Shown in pieces: positions 23,766 through 37,341 of a stretch of 64,000 nucleotides of DNA. Position 1 is the stretch's first letter; every line of letters begins with the position of its first letter. Made by a program: the position numbers and the translations under genes. Below the pieces are notes generated by a model. That model was not told the DNA's origin. It did not search any database and saw nothing but the letters and a program-made list of their open reading frames with translations. Source of the DNA: Diorhabda sublineata (Eukaryota > Arthropoda > Insecta > Coleoptera > Chrysomelidae); the NCBI RefSeq assembly GCF_026230105.1, contig NC_079476.1, forward strand, positions 38,740,559 through 38,804,558, in the 5' to 3' direction.

Positions 23766-26160
23766 ATGGAAAGTCAAGCAAATGAAATATCTACTGCTGC
23801 AAGTGAACAAGAAATATACTCTACAAAATGCACAAAGTGTGAGTCCAATTTTCTTTATTTATTTTTTTAAATAAATCAAAAAGTGGTATATAAAAATTAT
23901 GATTAATAACTTTTTAAACAATTTTTTTTATCATAATTATTGAATAACTGAACACCATTATACACAAATGTATGCCATTTTACCATTTCCATTGATGAAA
24001 AATATTGATTGAAAATTATTTTATGCATAATGACTACAGCACCACGATGCATTTTATTCAAATAACATGACTAAAAAAGGCTTGGATGAAATAGTAAAAA
24101 GTATTAATATTCGAAACAGTTAGTCAACATTAGAAAATCACTTATCTTTAATACAAATTTCCTTTCACCATTTTAAGGTGTGTATAAAGGAATTTTCAGT
24201 ATATACATACAAAGGTATACATTTATAAAGCGATTTTATTTTTCAGTTGACCCGTTGTGGGTTCAAGTTTTGATAAACTTGAGGATGAAACACTCGAAAA
24301 TGTTTACTAGACGAAGAAACTCAGCATCTGAGGGTTGGAAGTAATACCCGATATTATAAAAGTAACTATTTACGGTTCTATATCAAAAACTTTGTTACAG
24401 ATTCGTTTTTGAGGAGCTTAAACAATCAGGTGCTCCTGAATATATAACTATAATGAAAATTAAAAAGAAGTGGATGAATTTGATGACACGATATAGGGTG
24501 AGAACATAATTATTGTGGAAATATGATTTAGTTTAATCGTGTTTCACTGCATTTAATATATTTTTTTAAATTGTCTAATTCGAGTGTTTTGTATATCACA
24601 AACGGTTCTAGAAGTTCCAACTTACTGGTGTTTTATTGCAGCAAATAAAAAATACTACTTTGAACCCTGAAACCATAACTTGGCCATACTACGAACAAAT
24701 GGATAGAGCTTTTAGTAGGGAAATAGAAACAGATTCCGAAGGAAAAGCTATGGATACATCCTTAAATCCATCTTTAAGCAACGGTGAATAAACGGTAAAC
24801 TTATAGTGTATATATGTATAATTTATTTATATTGTAGATGAAAGGCAATGTTTTATGAAAAAATTAATAGAATTGCGATATGTACACAGGCACTTATTTA
24901 CTGGTAGAAAATACACTGCCAGAGATGGATGGATGTAAGTATAAGAATTTCATTCATTTAGAATAATATACTACCCAACAAAATTAATGCATAATTTGTT
25001 ATTTGGCTAGAAGTTTTAATCAAACAATTTGGGGTTTCTTTTAGTTGTGTAAAATAAATATTTTCATTTAAACTTGATATGAACTTATCAATGCTTCTTT
25101 TGATGCTAGGTAAAGTTGTTTAAATGAGAAAAAAATCAATAATTTAAAATCCCAGCACTGTGACTTTAAAATGATTTCTTCAAAAATCATAATCTTACTT
25201 CCAGAAGAGTGCAGATATTGTGTTGATTAGAGAGTTTAAAGATGTTAGAGTGTTAGAGAGAATAATAACAATCAATGTAACACAATTTCCTTTTGTTGGA
25301 GAGAGTAGAAGGGGTAGCAATCCATATAAGATGGATGGTAATATACTACGAAAACCAGCAACAAACATAACAAGACAAGTATTTTATTATAAAACAACAG
25401 GTTGATGTAAAACAAACAGACCTGTACGAACATGGAGAAGAACTATCAACTTCAACAGATAAACTTGGAAAGAGGCTCTAGAAATATCCAAAAACATAAA
25501 AATATGAAGGGTTCTCGTCATCAAGATTGGAAGAAATGAGAATAGCAATCACAGCTGCTGAAACACCAACAAGTGCCCTTGTTCCACTGGGAGTAAAATG
25601 CAAAATATTGTTTAGGATTAAATAATCGAAATTATGCATTAATTTTGCCGGTGAATGTTGTTTTGATAAAAAAAATGAATAATTTTTTCAGGATTATTCA
25701 ATCTCTATTACAATGTCAAGGAAAGTATTCCATAGACCAACTAAGTAAATGTTGGCAAAACTTGGTGCAACGGTACAAACAGTTGGCGAAAGGAGAGTCT
25801 ACAGATAACATAACTTGGCCGTATTTTGAATATATGCACAGATGGTTCAAAGATAACAAGTTTCAAGATTTAAAAATGGATACAACCGCTAGCGAAAGTA
25901 TTATTGAAGGCGAAGAAAAAGACGAAGAACTCCACCAAAAAGATACCATGGTAGAAACGCCAGTAAAGAATAATCTTTCTTTGGATAGAATAAAAATACA
26001 ATTGTTGACTGAAATAAAAGCGCAACAAGAAAAAAACCATCTTGTGGTGATGGAAGCTTTAAAGAATATTTCGAATCAAATGGATAGTAATCAATTGAAT
26101 AGTTTGAAGAATGTTGAGTATGAATGTACCCCGATAACTGTGAAATATGTAGGTGAATAG
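23766..26160 (+). CDS. Two-repeat Myb/SANT-like (trihelix/MADF-type) protein
   Basis: Probable DNA-binding or chromatin protein; exact orthologue not recognised. Six coding exons: 23766-23838, 24247-24340, 24401-24497, 24642-24783, 24838-24934 and 25692-26160, giving 323 aa. It holds two homologous domains of about 85 residues. Repeat 1 (about 25-115) has LRMKHSKMFTRRRN, EGWK, KKKWMNLMTRYR and ITWPYYEQMDRAF. Repeat 2 (about 137-220) has LRYVHRHLFTGRK, DGWM, LSKCWQNLVQRYKQL and ITWPYFEYMHRWF. This W..W..WPYFE pattern is that of Myb/SANT-like trihelix folds. The acidic C-terminal part ends with a possible helix and no known catalytic motif. Introns fall at equivalent places in both repeats, evidence of internal duplication. 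Polyadenylation signal at 26196. The start is the first ATG after the short leader. Confidence 0.8.
25220..25620 (+). mobile_element. Non-LTR retrotransposon ORF2 tail in an intron
   Basis: Intron 5 of the Myb/SANT-like gene carries the C-terminal tail of an endonuclease/reverse-transcriptase retrotransposon. The plus strand reads ILRKPATNITRQVFYYKTTG, a stop, then RPVRTWRRTI and TWKEALEISKN. These match the order LRK..N.ITRQAL..P.G....GRP..TWRR.....W..L..A.NR typical of this tail. It contains stops and is dead. It accounts for about half of the 757-bp intron. Confidence 0.55.
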
Positions 26161-26195
26161 TTTTAGTGATATTATAATTAGCTTCATTTAGTATA

Positions 26196-26201
26196 AATAA
26201 A
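26196..26201 (+). promoter_or_regulatory. Polyadenylation signal AATAAA
   Basis: Canonical hexamer 36 bp after the stop of the Myb/SANT-like gene. The convergent EMC2 stop lies at 26373-26375, so only 212 bp separate the two coding regions. Confidence 0.55.
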
Positions 26202-26372
26202 ACACTACACTTTAATTGAAGTGTGTATTTATATTTCTTTCTTGTACAGGTACTCGAAATCTCATTATTAACACTAGTATATATAAAAAACAAATATTGG
26301 TTGGAATAAAATTGAAAATACTTTGAAAAAAAAATCACTTTGTTTCTTATAAAAAGTATAAATAATTAGATT

Positions 26373-28269
26373 TTAAATTTCTAAGGCAGCTAAAGATTCT
26401 GATATATCAGAAATGTTCTGCTTTTCTGCATATCTTTGTTTAATTTCTTTTAATACCCAATCCAAGACTTTTTGGGCGGCATCCTTCTTTTTACCGCTAA
26501 CCACTTTTTGAGCAGTCAACATCACAGAAGTAGTCTGAAATATAAATAATTATTTTTTATAGTATAATTGTTATTATTACTTCACCAGGTAAATTCCGTA
26601 CAGGGACCTCATATTTTTTGGGTTCAGTTTGAAAGATTGGTAATAATAGTTTCTCGCCAGTTCCATATTTTCCAAACCACCCTGACTGTACTTAACATCT
26701 GCATATCTTTGGTGGAGTAAATGATTATGAGGACTATGTAATATCAGCTCTTCTATACAAAACGCAGCTTTACTGTAATCAAACTCTGATAAATACAATT
26801 CACTTAGTTCCTGCCAGGCCTCAATATCAGCCATGAATCTAAAAACATTAGAAATATACTGTCGAATATAATAGTATCACCCTATAATTTGGAGTAATTT
26901 CCTCATTTTTTTCATTAATTGATAGCAGAATATATTAAAGATATCCTAGATCATACACACTCATATTTTTATGTACCACTTTATCACAAATCAACTCTCT
27001 TTCCGATTTACCGAAATAAATCTTGATACACTGAGAGAAGTTATTTTCAAATGATAAATTTGTAGAACAGAATATATTGTTATTATTCAAAATTTCAACA
27101 AATATTTATAAAATGATTTCAGCAGCTTTACAAAATTTATGAGATACACACAAATTATTTATTTCGCAAACTATAATAAAATTTTAGATCTTAACAATGA
27201 ATAGTTGAAGTAATTATTAAAAAACTTTGCTTAGGACATGGAATGTATACGTTATAACCTTTTAAGTGACATACCAATAATTTATAGTTTTTACTGTCTG
27301 CTACTACTCCATTAACGCCAAAATAGAATTTTAAACTACTTAAATGAATTGGAATTTCTGAAACTGTTAATCTTCAGTCTGTGAAGATGGTAAATTAGTT
27401 ATAGAAATACAGATCAGATGGTATAATGGTATTATAACTATAACTCCACTTGTTCCTTTTTGTTAATCATGGTTGTTGTAAAGTTGTATTACATTGGTTA
27501 CAATTAAGGAGGAATTAATCCAGTTTCTAAATAAACACATGGTAGCTTTACTTATTATCTGCCACTCTTATAGTATCTAAGACGCCCTCATGATTCCCTC
27601 TGGTCTGTCCTATGACCCAATGATTGACAACCCCTGGTTTATAGGAATTACATTGAGGTGCTCTTTTTTTATGCCAAACAACTTTCTTGCTAATTAAGAG
27701 AAAAACTGATATTTGATAATAATTGTTTACTTACACTTTCAAATAGTCTGTTAACTCTCTAATGGCATCTGAGGTCCTTCCAAGGGATTTTAATATAGCA
27801 ATTTGTCTTTTTCTTGCGGAACTGTTTGTGGTGTCTTGTTGAATGACATTTCTCAGAATTAAAATTGCTCTTTCAAAATTTTCGTCAGCTTCATATAACA
27901 TAGACTCCAAAACCTGTACTCTGCAACTATCGGGAAATTCATTGTATAGTTCTTTTATACATATTTCTGCTACTTTCAACTGGAAAGAATCTAGGGCCGC
28001 AATGCAGACTTGTTCTAATACTACATGTTCTATAAAATGTTGATGTAAAGAATATAATAAATTAAAAGTAAGTAAGATATACTTACTTTCTTTTCCTAGT
28101 TTATCTATATTTGAATTAATTGAACGATTCCAAATTTGCACGACTTCCCGACTATTTCGATCATTGTTATCTCTAAATTTTTTCAATAAATCCAAATCTC
28201 CTAAAAAAATGAATTTGTTAAAAAATAAATACATGATATTATTATAATATTACTTCTAAAATTGCCCAT
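26373..28269 (-). CDS. EMC2: ER membrane protein complex subunit 2 (EMC2)
   Basis: Cytosolic TPR scaffold subunit of the ER membrane complex, which inserts tail-anchored and multipass proteins. Five coding exons: 28269-28254, 28200-28087, 28029-27735, 26838-26586 and 26534-26373, giving 279 aa (human 297). The first coding exon is only 16 nt (MGNFR plus one base) and joins in phase with RDLDLLKKFRDNN. TPR helices follow, with diagnostic stretches VQVLESMLYEA, EAWQELSELYLSEFDYSKAA, PHNHLLHQRYADVKYSQGG and MRSLYGIYL. For exon 4 the donor GTGAAG at 26585 is chosen because the nearby GTAATA would shift into a stop. The C-terminus is shorter than in vertebrates. Head-to-head with KAP3. Confidence 0.92.
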
Positions 28270-28715
28270 TTTAAATTTTAAAAAACTAGCAATGATTAAA
28301 TGAAAAATCACTGTAAAATAATTTTTGACGTAAGTAATTCCTCTTCTTTTCTCTATTTTCTATGTTTTGGCTAAAAAGATAGATTTTTATTATAGATTTT
28401 CCTAATTATTTATTAAAAATTATATTAAATGAGTCCTACTTTTACTATAGCTTGATTAGAAGTAAATGAGAACCAATTTATTGTTATTCTGTTCAAGAAC
28501 TTATAATTAATAACTAACATAAAAAAGAAGAGAAATTTCGAAATGACAGTGACATTTCCATCAACAACACCGTCACCTGTCCATTTGCAACATATTTTGA
28601 AGTTTGCATGGTAATAGACATACTAATATATTTTAATATTTTTATTGTGTTTTTGCTAATAACATTTCGAGTCGTATACTGTTGTATTATTTACATTTGC
28701 AAGTTGATATTTGAA
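28270..28715. promoter_or_regulatory. Shared upstream region of EMC2 and KAP3
   Basis: The 446 bp between the divergent EMC2 and KAP3 start codons should contain both promoters. It is AT-rich with a GC-richer patch near 28550-28610. No defined motif is claimed. Confidence 0.45.
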
Positions 28716-31700
28716 ATGGAACCCGAGGATGCTAAATTCATGAGAACGTAAGTAAATATAAATTGTAAAAAAGACCTTGTAAATACTTGAGTTTTGTAAT
28801 TTTTAGAGAACGTAAACCAGGATCAGTTGATGTTCATCCAAATATAGATGCTATTTGCTTAAATTATGATTTGGATATTCAAATTTTAGCATCTAAAGAG
28901 AATGTCATTTATGGTGAGAAGAAGGTAAGCTATTTTATTATTTTAAAATAATTATTCGTTTGCTTTTACTAGTTTCTTAATGTCAATCAAACAATTTTTG
29001 TATAATGTATGGGTGGAGGAAAGAATGTGAATAATATTGTGTATATTTATAGAGTCTTAAGAAAATTATAGAATTACCTATGATAAACAGCAGAACTGAC
29101 TGCCATGCATTGTCTAAAGAGGTTGTTAATCAGTGTGAACTGATTCATCATTCACGACTACCTGAAGTTGAACAAATTATTTACTATTTGAAAAAACGAA
29201 AGCTTCAAAATAGTGGTAAAGGTAAATCTCTATATTATTTTTAAAATTAAAAACAAATGTCAAAATAACAGAAAAATTACTTGAAGGTGTTCAAGAGTGT
29301 GTAGGATCCAATTCAAGAAGAAATTTTTCTCTGTATAGTGCAAATTTTCATATTTTTTTCAATTTATTTAGGACAAAACATAACTAAGTAATAATCAATA
29401 TTTAGGTATTGGTAATTTGAGTGATGGAGATAAAATTGGTTTTGAAAAACTATCTGGTGGAATTCAAGAAGCAAACTATAATAGTTTATCAGAATATATT
29501 GATCTCTTATATGAAGGAATGGCAGAGAAAATTAAGGGAGCCCAACTTATTCAATTGTTAGCCAGGGATCCAGAAAACCTAGAAGCACTAGCAACCAATG
29601 GTATTGATATCATCTTGAAATATTTTATTATATATTTTTATAATATTTTGCTTATTCTAGAAACATTGATTAGTGCTTTAGGTAGGGTATTGAGAGAAGA
29701 TTGGAAACGAAGTATTGCATTAAGTACCCACTTGGTATTTACTTTTTTCTGCTTTTCTATGTACTCTTGTTTCCATGAAGTTATCTTAAAATGCAAGGTA
29801 AGTACTATTAAATCTACTAATATTGTTATTTTAATTAAACTTCATTTTTATTATGTTTTAAGGTAGGTTCAATATGTATGGATATAATTGATTATGAATT
29901 GAGACGTTATGATAGATGGAAAGCGGATTTTGAAGGGTCTGAAGCTCCTTCAGATATTCCTATTGTCCGCAAACCTTGTCCAAGTAGTGCTAGTATGTCT
30001 GAAATACCTCGCAGTCGAATTCCAGAACCAGTTCGTCCAAAATCAGGAAATTTTTCTGATAGTAACATTAGTCAAATTATGGAAGGTATGTGATATATAC
30101 TAGTACCAAAATTTGACAATTTAGAAAGCTAGATTTAGCAATTTATATTTATTTTTTCAAATACAGGTAGCATTTATGATGACTTAACAACTTCAATGGA
30201 AGGTATCGATGATAGAAAACTCACTGATGAACAGAAATTAAAAAGGTTCCGTACTTTAGTAAAAAAACAAGAACATTTACTTAGAGTAGCTTTCTATTTA
30301 CTTCTGAACATTTCTGAAGACGAAATTGTGGAAGAAAAGATGTCAAAGAGAAATATTGTAGGGCTATTAGCTAAAGCTTTAGAAAGAGAAAACGACGATT
30401 TGCTTATTCTAGTCATAACGTTTCTTAAAAAGTTATCAATAATGCAATGTAATAAAGAAGTTATGGTAGGAAATTTGTGTGTGATTGATAGATTGCCTCG
30501 CATGTTAAATTCCAATAGTGCTGATCTCGTTCATTTGACATTGAAGCTTCTGTTTAATCTCTCTTTTGATAATAGAGCTAGATATAAGATTATAAAATCT
30601 GGAATGTTGCCGAAAATTATGAGTCTCTTAAGTAAGTATTAACATTATTTTTTTTCTTTAACTTTCTACTTCTTTATATATTTTTATTTCGTAATGATTT
30701 GTCTTTATTTTAGGTGCCCTTTTTATAGAAATTTAGTTTGAAATACCAGGAAAAAATTGACATTTTGACTTAATTCGATCCTTATCTTTACCAATTATTT
30801 TAAACTGATTTTCTATGAAAAGAGACCTAAAATCAAAACAAATCATATGAAAAACATTTTTTTTGGTCAAACAAAAAATTTGCAATGTGACCAAATTTAA
30901 TCAAACAACATATTACTATTCCAACATGAGGAGGGTAGAGGCTTCAAAATAAACAACTGATTCCCTATTACTATATTCTCTATGTTGCATAAAAGGTACT
31001 CTCTTGGATTTGTACCACTGAAGTAAACCCCTGCTGGGTATCTGAACACTATAAAGTGGAAGGGAACTCTAAATATAGGATTGCACAAAGTTGGTTACTA
31101 CAGATGGAATCGATGAAAGATGCTATTGGTACATAAAACAGAACCAAACATAGTGTAACGAAGAAGAAGCAAAATTGGACTCAGAAATTTTAATCTATTT
31201 TGGAATCTCTACCTCCCCATCTGACTGCACCTTCAGCATACCTTCTAATGCTTACTTATTAATAATTTTTAGGCGACGATAAGCATCAAGAAGTTGTACT
31301 TAAGATTTTGTACCATTTAAGTTACGAAGATGAAGTCAAACATCATTTTGTGGACTGTATAGGTTTGGTAAGATACTTATTTACATCATAAATGACGTTA
31401 TATAAAAAAAAGATAATCTAGATTTGAAACGAAACAAATTCTTGTTTGAAGTAGTGTTTTGATTGCTAATAAATATTTAAAAAAATAGTATTTTAAAATT
31501 TATTCTGTTTACAGATAATCGACATGTTACTCTTAAATGTAGGAAATGAAAATGATAAAACTATGGTGGCGCTTTGTATAAATCTAGCTACCGATCAGTC
31601 TAATGCCCAGCATATTATTAAGAAGAATAGATTGCAAGCTTTAATAATGAGGTCTTTCACGTACCAAGATGCGATGCTGATGAAAATGTTGAGAAACATT

Positions 31701-34700
31701 TCAGACAATGCTGCTTCCGCTCCACCATTCATAGTAAGTGATGTATTTTTTTTAATATTAGACTGTATCTTTACCCAATGGATTCGAAATGTACTAGTAG
31801 ATGTGTTTTAATGATTTTAAAAAAATTTTTTTATGTAGGAATTTGTTGGAGATATTGCTAAAGCTGTAGTCGAATCGAAAAATGAAGATTTTATTAGAGA
31901 ATGCATTGGTATATTGAGTAACCTTCATCTACCGGATCTTGATTGGGCTGAAATATTCAAACACTTTGATATGATAAAGTGGGTCAAAAATATCATAACT
32001 AGCAATAACAGCGACGCGGAATTGGTATTACATGTAAGTTAATTTTATTTATTGTATTTGTGCAAGCCAGAATACAGGAGCTCTAATAAATTCTACTTCT
32101 CTATATGACCAAGAGTTTCGAAAAGAAGTGAACAAAAAAAAATATATTGTACAATTCACAAATGATCAAAAACGTGAGTATCAACAATAATACAAAGTAA
32201 CATAGAAATAACTAGACCAAGTGGAGGTAGAACTGTTGTAGTATTTCTCTATTTGAATACAGCTTTTGACGGTGTGATTTCTTTCGAATACATTGCATAC
32301 ATTTAACTGACCATGTTATTTGGTACATATGTTAATTTTTGACGATATTTCAGCAAAACCAGAACAAGGGGGCCAAGTCTATAAACTTCAATATACATCT
32401 ACTGTTATGATATTTATAATAAGGAAATTTATTGAAGTTACAGAAACATCTTAATAATCCAATGATTAACCTTTCCAACACTATATTGTAATAATTTAAG
32501 AAAATTGAACCTTTTGTTGCCCGTATGTAAAAAAGTTACCAACAAATTCGCTGAAAAGAATAAAAATAAGCTACGGCTAAGTGGAAAATGTTCAGTAATC
32601 TGTCCATGATGTCAGTCAATGGACAATTTAATTACTTTCAGTGGTAGATTCACCAGCAGGTTAAGTAGGCTGTTATCTATTGTATTGTATTTTCTATTTA
32701 AATATGTGTTTTTGTTGTACAAGAGGCAAAAGGTTCAATAAAAAAGATTTTAATAGTAATAAAAAAGGAAACACTGAAAACTTAAGTAATAGATACCACG
32801 AAACAAAGACCTATGCTGCTTTTGACGGTTCGGTATATTCGTGGTTAACTCAAAAACTACTGAACGGATTTTCATGCAGTTTGCAGTTGAAAAATTAATA
32901 ATACATTGAGACAAATTTTTTTTCTTCAAACAACCAAACAGATGATTAGAATTTATTTTCCTGTATAAATAGGACATTTAATCATAATAGTAAAAAAAAT
33001 TTGTTGGTATTTTTAAGTAATGTATTCAAATTTTAGGTTATAGTCTTATTGGGTACTGCGAGTACAGATGAGGGATGCTCAAATTTGTTTTGCGAAACTG
33101 ATATTCTACCTTTACTTATTGATCTCCTGAAAACTCATCAGGAAGATGATGAAATTGTCCTTCAGATTGTTTATGTATTTCTAACAGCATTGTCGCATAC
33201 TTCCAATATCGATTACATAGTAAACAAAACAGGTAAATTTTCTATTATCATTAATTTATTTGTATATTAGGAGGAAAATAATTTTAATTAATAAAAAAGG
33301 TTGTTAAGGTGAGAAATTCCACGTCTGTTCTTGTCCCACAAGGATCACATTTGGAGGGCTCAGAATACAAGTTCTAATTCTGCGACAAATTGCTTAGTAA
33401 TAAATTGAACAACAAAAACATAAAACCAGGGAACAAAAACCTGGAAACACCTTATAAAAAATCAATTTTAAAATTATATAAATTACTGAAATAATCAATA
33501 GTAAAAGTTTAATGTGTTGAAAATGATTTTTTGTAGAAGCGCCAGCATATTTAATTGATTTGTTACAAGACAACAACAAAGTGATTGGCAAATTGTGTAA
33601 CACTTGTCTCAATATAATTTCTGATCACGATAAAATTTGGGCTGATCGTATACGAATAGAAAAGTTCCGTAATCATAACCAACAGTGGTTGGCTATGGTG
33701 GATTCGCAGCAATTAGAGACCGAAGAAGAAGAGGAGGAAGACGAATTACCTCCGTATTTGAATACTGAGTATTTAAGTACTGCAGTGGTTCCGCCTTTAT
33801 CAGGTAAATAACAATTCTAATATCAGATCTATCTTTAGGAGTTTTTTATTTTGTAGGATAACAAAATTTCAAATTACTAATGTAAAATATTTTTTTTTAA
33901 CTTATTCTTACCTTTGATGTAAATATAATTATTAAAGTTTATTAAATTATTATTTAGAGCTATTGGAATGTTTTGCTAGTTTTCTGTCTCCCCTCGTATT
34001 TAAAACTTTTTATTCTTATAATATACATTTTTCAGAGTTGCATGATAATGCAGAAACTGAAATCATTTCAGATACAGATTTGGACATTAACTATTTCAAT
34101 AATCAGGACAAAGAGTAAGTTTTTTTATAAGATACACACAAATTTATGAAGCTATTGAAAATTTGCTAGAATTGGTCTATGGAACTTAATTTTCAAAATA
34201 ACTGTTATACTGCTCTCATTTTTGAAATTTATGATTTACTTTGGCAAATAATCTAGATGTAATATGAAAATTATTCATTGATACATGTTTATAAACAACT
34301 ACATCATTTTTATGCAGCATCCAAATTCGGCCCCCAGTGGCTCACCTGAAACCTGTCATGGATTTATGCGAATTTCCATCATAAATTCTGATGAGTTTTA
34401 ACGAGTTTTGAGAATATGAGGGTCCATCGAAACTTTGAAATTATGAGAAAACAAATTTGAAAATCTTTGTATTAAATGTTGCAATAACGCCAAAAGTGTC
34501 TGTTTATTCACTAAAGCAGTTTTAAAATGATTTGATGTTTTATCGAAAATTGTGTTCGTCAGTTGATGTATGCCTTAATGGTTTTTCTTCCGAAACAAAA
34601 TTAACTGGTATTAAGTGAATCTAAACCATAATAAACCCTACAGACTCGGATTACATCCAAAAAAAGGTACCATTTGGTGGGGTTTATAAATTGATAGCAT

Positions 34701-34943
34701 TATTAAAACCTTATTTCTTCAAAAATTAATCTGTAGTTCATGTTTTCATTAATTGAACTATATTAATTATTGAATTATATTATATATTAGTCTTAAAAAA
34801 CATGATACTAGTGGATGAGGGTCACAACTTCAGCTATATAACTCACAATGTAAATATATGAATGAAAGTGGTTGGAAAAAAATTGTATTTGTAATTTGCT
34901 CAATTTTTTTAGGATTCAAGATTTTGACTTCGAAGCGATGTGA
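28716..34943 (+). CDS. Kap3: Kinesin-associated protein 3 (KAP3)
   Basis: Non-motor subunit of heterotrimeric kinesin-2; it links the motor to cargo in intraflagellar and axonal transport. Fourteen coding exons: 28716-28747, 28807-28924, 29053-29221, 29406-29600, 29661-29797, 29863-30085, 30167-30631, 31273-31367, 31515-31733, 31839-32033, 33037-33232, 33537-33803, 34036-34114 and 34913-34943, giving 806 aa (human 792). The N-terminus has SVDVHPNIDAICLNYDLD and EYIDLLYEGMAEKIKG, family signatures. The central and C-terminal parts are armadillo repeats (for example LKLLFNLSFDNRARYKI, KMLRNISDN, LGTASTDEGC). An acidic EEEEEEDELPPYLN segment precedes the tail. The last coding exon adds only nine residues (ending DFDFEAM). 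The final two exons are short and supported mainly by splice consensus and phase. Confidence 0.93.
32145..32420 (+). mobile_element. Possible reverse-transcriptase remnant in KAP3 intron 10
   Basis: Within the 1-kb intron, the plus strand reads TRPSGGRTVVVFLYLNTAFD, resembling the FLD..KAFD motif of non-LTR reverse transcriptases. Only this one motif is recognisable and the frame stops soon after, so the call is weak. Confidence 0.3.
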
Positions 34944-35851
34944 GAAAGTTATTTTTAATACTGGCTATTAATAATTGCTTAATTTCAGCACAAATCTGTA
35001 TTATTCTAGTCATTTTTTCCATTTATATTTAGAAATATTTATTCGAAATATACATTAATATATATTCCTTTGTTGTTTTTCTATATCCATAGTATAAAAT
35101 TCCCAATTTAACTATGTGTGAGGATTCAAGGTAGGGCCCCAATCCTTGGAACATAATAAAACCATAACTTCAAAAATCAATGGTATATTTTGATTAAACG
35201 ATTATTATCTACCATGAGTAGTAATCACTATTAACATGTTGGTGACAGTAGTACATGCATGTATAACCATAACAACTGTCTCTATCTTCTACTGATTCAG
35301 TTGTATATAAAAATCATGAAATACCTTGATACCACTTAATTGCATGTTTAGTTACAAGGTTTTGTTATTTATATTACCATCGCTTTTCTAACGAAACGTG
35401 ATTTTTAATTGACTAAAATTATAAATAACCTTATTAATTTTCCAACGATCTTCTGGTTCAAAAAGCGTCACATATTAAAGGAAACCACTTCATGTCCCAA
35501 TTATTTCAAAAGTAATAGATAAATAGAAAAAGTGTGCACACTTGTTCGCTTGTATCGGTGCAGTGTACTCCATACTAATTCGACAATACAACAAACTGCT
35601 TAGCACATCAATAAACGTCAAATGTCATTGCGCCATAGGATTTGGGTTAGGTAAAAGTTAGTTGTTGGAATAGTTTTGTGATACTCATTTAAATTATTAA
35701 TCATATTGATGCAACATAATGTAAATGATTATTAATTTTTCGTCTTATAAATGATGATACGCAATCGTATCTATCAAGTATTTCTGTGAATTCCTCGATT
35801 AAGCCATAAGGAGAGAATTTAATAATTGATTGAAATGAATTAATTGTAATT
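34944..35851. other. Intergenic DNA, KAP3 to NFX1
   Basis: KAP3 3' untranslated region and NFX1 upstream DNA. AT-rich; I see no additional gene, RNA or transposon. Confidence 0.45.
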
Positions 35852-37292
35852 ATGTCGTTTTACGATAATCAAGAAAATAATTATCCTAGGGGTAGTTTTA
35901 CACCAACTGAAAGTTATTTTAATAATAGAGCTCAAAGCTCGTTATCAAATTCTCCATACTTGAGAAATTTGCCAGTTGATATATCACATTCTACACTGGA
36001 ACCAACTGCCAGAGAATTTTTTCCTACCACTAGCACATCTGAAAGTCATAATGGAGCTGTTAAGAAGAGACCTCAAAATAAATTCAAGGATAAAGATAAT
36101 ATAAATTGGAGAAGGTATTTATTCACTTGGACAAATAAACATTTTTTTATATAATTTAAAAACTACATATGTAAAATGTGTTTTATTTTATTAGGTACGG
36201 AAGTGGAAGAACTTTTAACAGTTCTAGACAAAATACATCTAGTAGTCAGTTTTCAATTTCCAGCTATGATAAAAATGATAATTCACAAAATAATGAACAG
36301 CATAGTGATAATCATAGAAATCCTATAAAATCTAATGAGAGATATCAAAGTAGTTCATCTTATGAAGATCGATATAATTCTGGATATGAAGACAATAATT
36401 CTTCAACCGGCTCTTCAAGAAATTTCAGAAATACTAAAAGATACGAAAATCATGAAGGAAAGTTACGGAGCAACTATAATGAGGGGAATTCAAGAAATTA
36501 TGATGATAAAAAAAATAACAAAAAGCAAAATAATTTTTCTTATGGTAGTGGGGAATCTGGCATGAGAAAAACTTACCAAAATCAAAGAAGAAGCTATAAA
36601 TCTTATGACCATAGAAATAACCAAAAATTAAGGGATGATCATGGGTATAATAACTGGAGAAAACAAAATGAGAAACCATCTGATTCTAATTTGGTTAAAA
36701 ATAGCAAAAAATGTAAGTATCAATAGTTCAGAATCTCTCTTTTTACTCGGAAAAAAAGCTGTTAAGCAAAACTTCCTCTTCCAACCTTGTATTTACAGTA
36801 AAACCTTTTTTAATTGAAATACATGGCAGCTTAGATGTATAAATACCTTTAATTCTTATATTTATTGTTAACTATTTTTTCTTAGTAAATGCTGCTTCTC
36901 AAAGGGAAAGGTTGGTAGAAATGCTCAATCGTCGTACCCTAGAGTGTCTCGTATGTTGTGAAAAAATAAAACATACTGATAAAGTTTGGTCATGTTTATT
37001 ATGTTGTCATATATTCCATCTTCACTGTGTGGTTGCTTGGGCAAAATCATCGAAAATAGAAAATGGTTGGAGGTGTCCTGCCTGCCAGAATGTCTGCAGT
37101 GAAGTTCCCAAACAATATAAATGTTTTTGTGGAAAAACAATTGAACCTAGGTGAGTAAACAAATCTGGAAAAATCAATAATGTATAGAGCTGTTTAAAAT
37201 ATTTGTAAATCCATAGTTATTAATAACATTTTTTCCTAATTCACTACCAGTCAATTTTTTTATTTTGATTTAATTGTGATATTTATATATTA

Positions 37293-37341
<49 letters not shown>

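Noticed and set aside
24240..24280. GGGTTCAAGT near 24257 as a tRNA B box
   Set aside because: No matching A box or cloverleaf stems; the sequence is exon 2 of the Myb/SANT-like gene.
25901..26338. 145-codon minus-strand frame
   Set aside because: It overlaps the last exon of the Myb/SANT-like gene in antisense, is low-complexity, and shows no domain.
27600..27680. TGACAACCCCTGGTTTATA in EMC2 intron 3 as a hAT terminal repeat
   Set aside because: It resembles hAT ends on the minus strand, but no partner repeat, 8-bp duplication or transposase could be found.
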